Source of the DNA: JAUZQZ01 sp964624255 | GTDB taxonomy: Bacteria > Pseudomonadota > Zetaproteobacteria > Mariprofundales > Mariprofundaceae | Direction: 5' to 3' | Assembly: GCA_964624255.1 (NCBI GenBank) | Contig: CAZUWV010000094.1 | Location: forward strand, 1-5,432 | DNA length: 5,432 bases | In this document: in pieces, positions 1 through 5,406 of the stretch | Layout: each line of letters opens with the position of its first letter | Position numbering within the stretch: position 1 is the stretch's first letter | The notes under the pieces: generated by a model | Seen by the model: the letters and a program-made list of their open reading frames with translations, nothing else | Told to the model about the DNA's origin: nothing | Databases searched by the model: none | Made by a program: the position numbers and the translations under genes

Positions 1-467
1 ATGTAGAGATTACGCGCAGTTTGCCGGACAGACTGGAAATTGAAGCGAAGGCAAGAGTTCCGGTGGCGCTGTGGTGCAGCCCGGACGGGAAGGTGTCATT
101 GGTAGATAGAAGCGCCATGCCTTATCGCGGATTGCGACGCGGCGAAGAGCTGGATTTGCCTTTGATACGCGCGGCTCGACCCGATCTTGGCGATGGAGTG
201 AAGTTGTTACTGATTATGAGACAGAAAAATGGCGATCGCTATGCGCATTTGAGTGAACTGATTGATGGAGGCACAAGCTGGCGGATGGACTTCGAACGGG
301 GTCGAAGCTGGCTGTTGCCATTTGGTATAGCTGACAGTACCCGGTGCATACAAGAGATTATGGCGCTCATGCGGCAAAAACGCTGGCGCGGCGGAAACTG
401 GCGCGTTGATGCACGTCTGCCCACACGCTGGTTTATCCGTGAATCAAAGACTGGAGGGGTGGTCTGA
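1..467 (+). CDS. ftsQ: Cell division protein FtsQ, C-terminal part (5' end outside window)
   Basis: FtsQ is a bitopic inner-membrane protein that links early division proteins to FtsB, FtsL and later septal synthesis proteins through its periplasmic POTRA and beta domains. The frame is open from base 3 and reads VEITRSLPDRLEIEAKARVPVALW (interrupted view: VEITRSLPDRL, then EIEAKARVPVALW), the typical end of the POTRA domain where 'lPdtl.i.v.e..Pva.w' is conserved. The beta domain follows, and the end (GNWRVDARLPTRWFIRES) matches the usual 'vDlRypngfavr' strand. About 155 residues are visible; complete family members have roughly 250-280, so the cytoplasmic tail, membrane helix and first half of POTRA lie upstream. 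The TTG at 21 is an internal codon, not the start. The stop TGA (465-467) shares its last base with the ftsA ATG, indicating an operon with coupled translation. Identification rests on motif pattern plus position directly before ftsA. Confidence 0.9.
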   Translation, partial: VEITRSLPDRLEIEAKARVPVALWCSPDGKVSLVDRSAMPYRGLRRGEELDLPLIRAARPDLGDGVKLLLIMRQKNGDRYAHLSELIDGGTSWRMDFERGRSWLLPFGIADSTRCIQEIMALMRQKRWRGGNWRVDARLPTRWFIRESKTGGVV

Positions 468-1702
468 TGACCAGACACGATCAAATTCTGGTGGGGCTGG
501 ATATAGGAACCAGTAAAATCGCCTGCGTAGTGGCGGAGTCGGGACCGGACGGCAGGTTGGATGTCGTGGGTGTCGGCACTCATCCCTCGCGCGGTTTACG
601 CAAGGGCGTGGTGGTTAATATCGAGAGTACCGTTGAATCCATACGCCTGGCTGTTGAGGAAGCGGAACTGATGGCGGGTATTGAGATCAAATCCGTATTC
701 ACCGGCATCGCTGGTAGCCATATCCGGGGTTACAACAGCCATGGTGTGGTGGCCATCAAGGGGGGAGAGGTTACTCCCGATGATGTGGAACGTGTGATTG
801 ATGCCGCCCGTGCCATGAATATTCCGGCGGACCAGAAGATTCTGCACATCCTGCCACAGGAATACATCATTGATTCGCAGGATGGGATCCGGGAACCGGT
901 GGGTATGAGCGGGGTCCGTTTTGAGGTCAAGGTGCATATTGTGACAGGTGCGGTGTCGTCGGCGCAAAATATCATCAAATGTTGTAATCGCTGTGGCCTG
1001 GATGTTGCAGATATGGTTTTGGAACAGGTGGCGTCCAGCGAAGCTGTGCTGGGGCAGGACGAAAAGGATATCGGCGTGGCGCTGGTGGATATTGGAGGTG
1101 GCACGACGGATATAGCGGTGTTTATTGATGGTGCCATACGCCACACGACCGTTATTCCCATCGGTGGCGACCATTTGACCAACGATCTGGTGGTGGGCTT
1201 GCGCACCAGCGCCCGCGAAGCCGATCACCTCAAGAAAAAATACGGTGCCTGCATGGTGTCGCTGATATCTCCGGAAGATCAGGTGGAGGTGCCCAGCGTT
1301 GGCGGGCGACCGCCGCGGCCCATGCCGCGGCAGGTGATGGCCCAGATACTGGAACCGCGCGTCGAGGAACTCTTTGAACTGGTGAAGGCTGAATTACACC
1401 GTTCCGGTTTTCAGGAACTTGTGGCCGCTGGTCTGGTGGTGACTGGCGGTAGCAGTTTGCTGGATGGCATGGTCGATCTGGCCGAAGAAATATTCGACAT
1501 GCCGGTCCGCCTTGGTCGGCCCAGTGGCGTGGGAGGGTTGGTGGACGTGGTATCCAGCCCAATCTACGCCACGGGCGTTGGTCTCGTTCAATACGGACAG
1601 CATGATCGGCAAACTGCTCCGGCGGCAAGGAAAAAATCAGGTACGTCGGTGCTGTCTCGGGTATGGGCACATATGCGCCGCTGGTTTGGAGATGCGGGAT
1701 GA
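467..1702 (+). CDS. ftsA: Cell division protein FtsA (actin-like FtsZ membrane anchor)
   Basis: FtsA is an actin-fold ATPase that tethers FtsZ filaments to the inner membrane and recruits later division proteins. The 411-residue length is normal for the family. Visible signatures are the phosphate-1 loop DIGTSK (residues 12-17), the phosphate-2 loop DIGGGTTDIAVF (from D208) and the adenosine motif VTGGSSLL (from V325). The FtsA-specific 1C subdomain lies between the first two, roughly residues 85-165. The last 18 residues (394-411, SVLSRVWAHMRRWFGDAG) form the expected amphipathic membrane-targeting helix rich in Trp, Arg and hydrophobics. The start is supported by GGAGGGG at 453-459, 7 bases before ATG, and by the one-base overlap with the ftsQ stop. 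No missing key residue or frame break is seen. The gene lies between ftsQ and ftsZ, its classical position. Confidence 0.98.
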   Translation: MTRHDQILVGLDIGTSKIACVVAESGPDGRLDVVGVGTHPSRGLRKGVVVNIESTVESIRLAVEEAELMAGIEIKSVFTGIAGSHIRGYNSHGVVAIKGGEVTPDDVERVIDAARAMNIPADQKILHILPQEYIIDSQDGIREPVGMSGVRFEVKVHIVTGAVSSAQNIIKCCNRCGLDVADMVLEQVASSEAVLGQDEKDIGVALVDIGGGTTDIAVFIDGAIRHTTVIPIGGDHLTNDLVVGLRTSAREADHLKKKYGACMVSLISPEDQVEVPSVGGRPPRPMPRQVMAQILEPRVEELFELVKAELHRSGFQELVAAGLVVTGGSSLLDGMVDLAEEIFDMPVRLGRPSGVGGLVDVVSSPIYATGVGLVQYGQHDRQTAPAARKKSGTSVLSRVWAHMRRWFGDAG

Positions 1703-1746
1703 TAACCGCCCAGATTGTCCCTGATTTGCCCGGTAACGGCGTCCAA

Positions 1747-1791
1747 CCTGATGACCTCTTGCGAAGTCATCAGGGCGCCCATGAATGGGCG
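1747..1791 (+). other. Two tandem hairpins in the ftsA-ftsZ spacer
   Basis: The first inverted repeat is CCTGATGAC (1747-1755) paired with GTCATCAGG (1766-1774), a perfect 9-bp stem with a 10-base loop. After one C-A mismatch, two more pairs can close the loop to TTGC. The second, CGCCCA (1776-1781) paired with TGGGCG (1786-1791), has a 6-bp stem and a TGAA loop. They are separated by one base. No T run follows on the + strand, so they do not look like an intrinsic terminator. They could protect the 3' end of a processed ftsQA transcript, shape the ftsZ leader, or be neutral. The dyads are seen directly; function is inference. Confidence 0.5.
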
Positions 1792-1837
1792 AGAAAATCA
1801 AGGGCTCGCATTGCAAGTCGTTAAATTAATTTTAGTA

Positions 1838-1846
1838 TAAGGAGGT
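1838..1846 (+). promoter_or_regulatory. Near-perfect ribosome binding site of ftsZ
   Basis: TAAGGAGGT matches the 16S rRNA anti-Shine-Dalgarno over nine bases and its GGAGG core ends 8 bases before the ftsZ ATG at 1854. It is stronger than the ftsA and lpxC sites in this window, fitting the known need for much more FtsZ than FtsA. A second, out-of-frame ATG at 1849-1851 lies only 3 bases after the site and opens a two-codon frame (ATG TCA TGA) overlapping the ftsZ start. Confidence 0.8.
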
Positions 1847-1853
1847 ATATGTC

Positions 1854-3020
1854 ATGAGTACGTTATATACGCTGGAGGACACGTTGGGGCAATCGGCCCG
1901 CCTCAAGGTGGTCGGCATAGGGGGCGGTGGCGGTAATGCCCTGAACAATATGATCGACCAGCAGCTACGCGGCGTGGATTTTATCATTGCCAACACGGAT
2001 GCACAGGCTATCGAGCACAGTCGCGCGGACACCAGAATCCAGCTCGGTACCGAAATCACACGGGGTCTGGGGGCGGGAGCCGACCCGCAAACGGGCAAGG
2101 TAGCGGCGGAAGCTGAGCGCGAGCGTTTGCGTGAGCTGCTAACTGATACGGATATGGCATTTATTACCGCAGGTATGGGCGGTGGCACGGGTACGGGCGG
2201 AGCGCCGGTAATCGCCGAAGTGGCCAGAGAGATGGGTGTGCTGACCGTTGCCGTGGTGACCAAGCCCTTCAATTTCGAAGGTAAGCGCCGTATGCGCCAA
2301 GCAGAGGCGGGTATTGCCGAATTGAGCAAGCATGTGGATACGCTGATTATTATTCCTAACCAAAAGCTGATTGGTGCAGTCGGTAAACACACGACGATGC
2401 TGGAAGCCTTCCGCAAGGCGGATGATGTGTTACTGCAAGCGGTACGCGGCATTGCCGAACTTATTACCCATACTGGCTATATGAACGTGGATTTCGCCGA
2501 TGTGAAGGCGGTGATGAGCGAAACCTCTGGCATGGCCATGATGGGTAGTGGGGTCGCCAGTGGTGAAAGCCGGGCCTGCGAGGCGGCGGAGCGGGCCATA
2601 TCTTCGCCGCTGCTGGAAGATGTGGATATCCATGGCGCGCGCGGCATTCTGGTCAATGTTACCGGCAACGAGGATATGACACTCGCCGAGTATGATGAAG
2701 CGGTTAGTATTATTCATAATATGGCAGATGAGGATGCCAATATTATCTGCGGCATGGTGTACGACCAGAATGCGGATGATGAGATGCGTGTGACCGTGGT
2801 GGCTACCGGATTGACCAATGAAGCTTCCCCCAGACTTGCGGCCGTTAAGGCTGTTGCCGACAGGGCATTACCCAAAACGCCGATGCTGCCGGGTGCGGAA
2901 GCCTTGCAGGCGAGTATAAGCGAAACTCGGGTCACGAAGCCGCCATTGTTCGGGCACGGAGAGACTTATGACGAAGATACCTTGCAAGTTCCGACATGGA
3001 TTCGGCGGCAGGCGGATTAA
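1854..3020 (+). CDS. ftsZ: Cell division protein FtsZ (tubulin-like GTPase)
   Basis: FtsZ polymerises with GTP into the cytoplasmic ring that organises septum formation. The protein has 388 residues, close to the usual proteobacterial length. The N-terminal GTP-binding part has VVGIGGGGGNALN (about residues 19-31) and the tubulin signature GGGTGTG at residues 109-115. The synergy (T7) loop NVDFAD at 211-216 carries the Asp residues (D213, D216) that complete the active site of the adjoining subunit. A linker of about 50 residues leads to a C-terminal tail ending in TLQVPTWIRRQAD, which matches the conserved peptide that binds FtsA and ZipA (commonly 'dyLdIPaFLRkQAD'), with Thr-Trp in place of the usual Ala-Phe. 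The start is fixed by the strong ribosome site 8 bases upstream and by family alignment. It lies 151 bases after ftsA and 117 bases before lpxC, all in one direction. No defect is seen. Confidence 0.99.
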   Translation: MSTLYTLEDTLGQSARLKVVGIGGGGGNALNNMIDQQLRGVDFIIANTDAQAIEHSRADTRIQLGTEITRGLGAGADPQTGKVAAEAERERLRELLTDTDMAFITAGMGGGTGTGGAPVIAEVAREMGVLTVAVVTKPFNFEGKRRMRQAEAGIAELSKHVDTLIIIPNQKLIGAVGKHTTMLEAFRKADDVLLQAVRGIAELITHTGYMNVDFADVKAVMSETSGMAMMGSGVASGESRACEAAERAISSPLLEDVDIHGARGILVNVTGNEDMTLAEYDEAVSIIHNMADEDANIICGMVYDQNADDEMRVTVVATGLTNEASPRLAAVKAVADRALPKTPMLPGAEALQASISETRVTKPPLFGHGETYDEDTLQVPTWIRRQAD

Positions 3021-3053
3021 AGGTTGGGGATAGGCATAGTGAGAGGTTTTGCG

Positions 3054-3087
3054 GCATGATGCGCCGTAATTTATTTATGGATCATGC
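3054..3087 (+). other. Inverted repeat in the ftsZ-lpxC spacer
   Basis: GCATGAT (3054-3060) is the exact reverse complement of ATCATGC (3081-3087), a 7-bp stem around a 20-base AT-rich loop. The left arm can instead pair within GCATGATGC or as CGGC (3052-3055) with GCCG (3063-3066), so alternative folds exist. No T run follows. It lies just upstream of the possible lpxC -10 box and could be a protein-binding dyad or a weak transcript end. Structure is seen; function is unknown. Confidence 0.3.
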
Positions 3088-3100
3088 AGGGGAAATAAAG

Positions 3101-3106
3101 TATAAC
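3101..3106 (+). promoter_or_regulatory. Possible -10 box of an lpxC promoter
   Basis: TATAAC matches the sigma-70 -10 consensus at five of six positions and lies 31 bases before the lpxC ATG, which would give a leader of about 25 bases holding the ribosome site at 3124-3131. No good -35 box is present: at the usual spacing the sequence is TGGATC (3078-3083), three of six. Separate transcription of lpxC from ftsZ would fit the 117-base spacer, but the call rests on one hexamer. Confidence 0.3.
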
Positions 3107-3137
3107 TCGTGATGTATCGTTTTGGGGAGGTCAATAC

Positions 3138-4049
3138 ATGGTGCCGCAAAGAACGCTGAAGCATCCTATTCGCTGTAGCGGAATAGGCTTGCATTCTGGC
3201 CACAAGGTAGAGCTTGCATTGAAGCCGGCGCCTGAAAATACGGGTATTACGTTTCACCGCGTGCTTGATGGACGGTGCGTCAAGATACCGGCACGCGCCG
3301 AGTATGTAACCGATACGCGCATGTGTACGACGCTGGGAAAAGATCGCGCGTGCATTGCTACGGTAGAGCATTTACTTTCGGCTATGGCCGGCCTCGGTAT
3401 TGATAATGCAGTGGTCGAGGTCGGAGGGCCCGAAGTACCTATTATGGACGGATCATCGGCACCTTTTGTTTTTCTCATTCAGTGCGCAGGAATTCAGGAG
3501 CAGTCCGCACCCAAGAAAGTACTGCGGATTATTAAGAAAGTTAGTGTGGAAGAGGATGAAAAACGATGTTCCCTGCATCCGGCTGTCGGTTTCAGGGTGA
3601 GTTATATGCTTGATTATGACCATCCATTGTTACGCAGACGAAAATCCAGTGTGGATTTCTCCAGCCAGGCCTATACTCGCGAGGTAGCGCGGGCGCGTAC
3701 TTTCGGTTTTTTACACGAAATTGAAGCTCTGCAGAAAGCGGGCCTGGCACTGGGCGGGTCACTTGAGAACGCGATTGTGCTGGATGCGTTCCGCGTGATG
3801 AATGAAGGTGGGCTGCGTTACGAAGACGAATGCGTGCGGCACAAAATCCTGGATACGGTAGGAGACCTGGCTCTGGCCGGGTATCCGGTGGTTGGCGCTT
3901 TCGAAGGTGAGCGGACCGGTCATGACATGAACCATCGCCTGGTTAAGGCATTGCTTGCGGATACTTCTGCCTGGCGTATTGAGGAATTACAAGAGGATAC
4001 GCTTGCCACCTCACGAGAGGCAGGCGAGCCTGTTGCACAGGCAATCTGA
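3138..4049 (+). CDS. lpxC: UDP-3-O-acyl-N-acetylglucosamine deacetylase LpxC
   Basis: LpxC is the cytosolic zinc amidase that removes the N-acetyl group from UDP-3-O-acyl-GlcNAc, the first committed step of lipid A synthesis. The 303 residues match the usual length of about 300-305. The zinc ligands are visible as H78 in TVEHLLSA (with the general base E77) and H235 and D239 in VRHKILDTVGDL; the conserved catalytic His is H262 in GERTGHDMNH. The N-terminal R-T-L-K-H-P-I-R-C-S-G-I-G-L-H-S-G stretch is the standard LpxC opening, which confirms the start. GGGGAGGT at 3124-3131 places its GGAGG core 7 bases before ATG. As in enterobacteria it follows ftsZ directly. In E. coli LpxC is controlled by FtsH proteolysis through its C-terminal tail. 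Here the tail ends in EAGEPVAQAI, whose hydrophobic end could act similarly, but that is inference. Downstream gene order departs from the dcw pattern. Confidence 0.98.
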   Translation: MVPQRTLKHPIRCSGIGLHSGHKVELALKPAPENTGITFHRVLDGRCVKIPARAEYVTDTRMCTTLGKDRACIATVEHLLSAMAGLGIDNAVVEVGGPEVPIMDGSSAPFVFLIQCAGIQEQSAPKKVLRIIKKVSVEEDEKRCSLHPAVGFRVSYMLDYDHPLLRRRKSSVDFSSQAYTREVARARTFGFLHEIEALQKAGLALGGSLENAIVLDAFRVMNEGGLRYEDECVRHKILDTVGDLALAGYPVVGAFEGERTGHDMNHRLVKALLADTSAWRIEELQEDTLATSREAGEPVAQAI

Positions 4050-4086
4050 CACGATGCCCTATAGGTGGTTTTGTCGGTCATCTGAA

Positions 4087-4118
4087 TAGCGAACAAGTAA
4101 TCATCTGTTCAAGAGCTA
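4087..4118. terminator. Weak stem-loop between convergent lpxC and AOX genes
   Basis: TAGC (4087-4090) plus GAACA (4091-4095) can pair with TGTTC (4106-4110) and, across a four-base bulge (AAGA), GCTA (4115-4118). It lies in the 81-base gap between two genes that converge, where a bidirectional terminator would be expected. There is no convincing T run on either strand, so it is a weak candidate. Nothing better was found in the gap. Confidence 0.25.
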
Positions 4119-4130
4119 CATTAATTGTGG

Positions 4131-4772
4131 CTATCCGGAATGAGAGCGGGAGTTCTGACAGCCGAGTTCATCCGCGAATTGATGATTCACATCGCGATGG
4201 TGGGCTTCGTCCGCGCGGACTACCAAAATTACGTCGCGTAAACGAGAGTCGGGCGGCAACCCCCAATAATCGATAGCAATTTGGGGTGCCGGGACGTCCT
4301 CATAGACACCACTGTCGACACCAGCCAGGTACTCGGTGTAGCTGTAAACTGCCTCCTCTTCGAAATATCCCACGATTCGGTGCGCTGTTTTTGGTGAACA
4401 CAGATAAATCAGAAAGAAGAAGTTGTAGAATGTCCCCTGAGCTAACAACACTAACAACCGCTCGAACCATGAGGGTTTGGCGATGTGAATAAAGGTCATT
4501 AAGTGCATTCGTTCATTTTCTGCCTCATCAAGTAGTGTGCGAATCCAGCCACGATCGCTTTCCATACGCCGTAGCGCTCGCAGGTGCTGTAGCGTTCCAG
4601 CGACCATGCCGGGTACAGCGGCGATCGTTTCCAAAATGACGGCGCGGTGTCCGTATCGTTTCGCGAAGAATGTATCGGCAAAAAACCGGAGAAATTTCGT
4701 GAAGGTATATGCTGCTCGATCAGATAAATCCCTCGGGTCGTGGTGTCGCTCAAGCGGCGCTGTATCAGACAT
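4131..4772 (-). CDS. aox: Alternative oxidase (AOX), diiron ubiquinol oxidase
   Basis: AOX is an interfacial membrane diiron enzyme that oxidises ubiquinol and reduces oxygen to water without pumping protons; it resists cyanide and bypasses the cytochrome oxidases. With residues counted from the upstream ATG at 4811, the ligand motifs are LETIAAVPG (E61), AENERMH (E100, H103), YFEEEAVYSYTEY (Glu in 151-153, followed by conserved Tyr) and RADEAHHRDVNH (E202, H205). All six iron ligands and the IAIDYWGLP and FFADTFFAKRYGH family segments are present, so it looks functional. There is no transit peptide or regulatory N-terminal Cys region, as expected for bacterial forms. I chose the ATG at 4770-4772 (213 residues) because GGAG lies 6 bases upstream. 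ATGs at 4811 (226 residues) and 4790 lack such a site. Known bacterial AOX proteins have a short N-terminal tail before the D-L-S-D-R stretch, which also fits. The gene is convergent with lpxC and is not part of the dcw operon. Confidence 0.95.
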   Translation of the reverse strand: MSDTAPLERHHDPRDLSDRAAYTFTKFLRFFADTFFAKRYGHRAVILETIAAVPGMVAGTLQHLRALRRMESDRGWIRTLLDEAENERMHLMTFIHIAKPSWFERLLVLLAQGTFYNFFFLIYLCSPKTAHRIVGYFEEEAVYSYTEYLAGVDSGVYEDVPAPQIAIDYWGLPPDSRLRDVILVVRADEAHHRDVNHQFADELGCQNSRSHSG

Positions 4773-4807
4773 CCTCGACTCCGGTACCATAGAAATACGC
4801 CAGACGG

Positions 4808-5072
4808 TCATTGCTGGACAAAGCCGTGACGCGACAGGATAAACCGACCATTTTTAAATACTCCTGAGATACGTCTTGCGGGGAAAATACGAGACAGCGG
4901 ATGTGAACAAAGGCCCAGCGCAATCATCACGACGATTCATAGAATAATGCAGGCTAGGGGCCAGTACCATGGATGTCCAGAAGCTGCTAGGCTCTCCTCA
5001 TCCGCCCAATCGTTGATGAAACCCACTCCGAAGGCGATGATCACCATACGCTCAATGTTTTTTTAACCCCAT
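4808..5072 (-). pseudogene. Broken small two-helix membrane-protein gene (DUF2892-like, tentative)
   Basis: On the minus strand an ATG at 5070-5072 has GGAG 7 bases upstream (5080-5083 complement), but reads only six codons before a stop. Removing one A from the seven-A run (5058-5064) joins it to a long frame starting MGLKNIERMVIIAFGVGF. This continues through a polar loop to WYWPLACIIL, meets one in-frame TGA (4937-4939), and resumes as IVVMIALGLCSHPLSRIFPARR and about 20 more residues to a TGA at 4808-4810. The stop sits in the middle of a continuous hydrophobic helix; Gly (GGA) would be a one-base change. Two helices, the N-I-E-R opening and the G-L-C-x-x-P-L end resemble DUF2892 membrane proteins, a pattern match from memory only. 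The final stop overlaps the upstream AOX ATG at 4811 as ATGA, suggesting a former operon with AOX. If only the present ATG at 5047 were used, a 36-residue peptide would result. Confidence 0.5.
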
Positions 5073-5194
5073 TCTCCCGCTCCACTCGCTACGGGCTCTT
5101 AACCCCGATGGGTTCCTGGTCTCGGTGTAGAGCTTGACACTCAAGGCTACAGTGACAATGCTTCGCACGGTTTTATCGTTTACATCATAGAATA
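5073..5194. other. Spacer with no recognised gene
   Basis: This stretch between the broken membrane-protein gene and the MITE-like element holds no coding frame I can support. It contains a short hairpin AACCC (5101-5105) with GGGTT (5110-5114) around CGAT, and the imperfect dyad at 5134-5158 listed separately. Promoters for the minus-strand genes and for the tRNA would be expected here, but no complete -35/-10 pair at proper spacing is visible on either strand. Confidence 0.4.
5134..5158. promoter_or_regulatory. Imperfect dyad, possible operator
   Basis: TTGACACT (5134-5141) and AGTGACAA (5151-5158) are inverted repeats matching at seven of eight positions around a 9-base centre. The left half also contains a perfect -35 hexamer TTGACA on the + strand, but the best downstream -10 candidates (GACAAT at 14 bases, AATGCT at 17) are off in spacing or sequence. 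The dyad lies about 62-86 bases upstream of the broken gene's start on the other strand. A regulator-binding site is possible; no family is recognised. Confidence 0.2.
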
Positions 5195-5257
5195 GAGCCT
5201 CTTGCAAAACTCTGGGTGGGATTGCCGATCGCCGCTCACGAGTTTTGCAAGAGGCTC
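5195..5257. mobile_element. MITE-like element with perfect 18-bp terminal inverted repeats
   Basis: GAGCCTCTTGCAAAACTC (5195-5212) is the exact reverse complement of 5240-5257, around a 27-base centre with no coding capacity. If the ends are extended three bases each way, the arms match at 20 of 21 (5192-5260) and are flanked by the triplet AGA (5189-5191 and 5261-5263). Alternatively CATAGA stands at 5186-5191 and again at 5258-5263, abutting the right arm. Either reading looks like a target duplication. Ends containing a CTTTTGCAAAA-type core are common among IS5-family-like elements, so this may be a deletion relic mobilised by a transposase encoded elsewhere; that assignment is from memory. 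The right end is 9 bases before tRNA-Leu. As RNA it would form a very stable hairpin. Confidence 0.65.
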
Positions 5258-5266
5258 CATAGATTC

Positions 5267-5353
5267 GCCGGGATGGTGAAATTGGTAGACACGCCAGACT
5301 CAAAATCTGGTTTCCGCAAGGAAGTGCCGGTTCGACTCCGGCTCCCGGTACCA
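5267..5353 (+). tRNA. tRNA-Leu (anticodon CAA)
   Basis: The 87-base sequence folds as a class II tRNA. The acceptor arm is GCCGGGA with TCCCGGT (first pair G-T, as in some E. coli tRNA-Leu), discriminator A5350 and an encoded CCA at 5351-5353. The D loop contains AATTGGTAGAC. The anticodon stem CCAGA/TCTGG holds the loop CTCAAAA with anticodon CAA at 5301-5303, reading UUG. The long variable arm TTCC-GCAA-GGAA identifies the class, and the T arm is GCCGG-TTCGACT-CCGGC. It lies 9 bases after the MITE-like element; no complete promoter is visible immediately upstream. Confidence 0.98.
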
Positions 5354-5372
5354 CAATAAAAACAAGCACTTA

Positions 5373-5406
5373 CGCTATTTTGAATATACAGTGATAGCGG
5401 GGTTTT
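5373..5406 (+). terminator. Possible terminator after tRNA-Leu
   Basis: CGCTAT (5373-5378) pairs with ATAGCG (5394-5399) around a 15-base AT-rich loop and is followed by GGGTTTT. A further T run of six lies at 5420-5425. The stem is short and only four T follow directly, so this is a weak but suitably placed candidate, 20 bases after the tRNA 3' end. The window ends at 5432 with no other gene start. Confidence 0.35.

Noticed and set aside
596..1228. Long minus-strand frame of 210 codons across ftsA
   Set aside because: It is antisense to a fully supported ftsA, has no recognisable domain, and long opposite-strand frames are common over GC-rich coding DNA.
1811..1838. TTGCAA and TAGTAT, 16 bases apart, as an ftsZ promoter
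   Set aside because: Both boxes match only four of six positions, and the transcript would start within the Shine-Dalgarno sequence, removing the ribosome site.
1832..2452. Minus-strand frame of 206 codons across ftsZ
   Set aside because: Low-complexity Ser/Pro/Ala-rich translation opposite ftsZ; a frame shadow with no independent support.
4537..4842. Plus-strand frame of 101 codons opposite the AOX N-terminal half
   Set aside because: Antisense to a gene with all catalytic motifs; no ribosome site or domain.
4937..4946. TCATAGAATA repeated at 5185-5194
   Set aside because: A 10-base AT-rich direct repeat without further flanking similarity; chance cannot be excluded and it defines no element.
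5058..5064. Programmed frameshifting at the seven-A run
   Set aside because: Restoring the frame needs loss of one base (+1), not the -1 shift expected at an A-AAA-AAC slippery site, and the later in-frame TGA would still stop translation.
5063..5106. TTAACCCC repeated at 5063-5070 and 5099-5106
   Set aside because: Only two short copies 36 bases apart; too little to call a repeat array or iteron.
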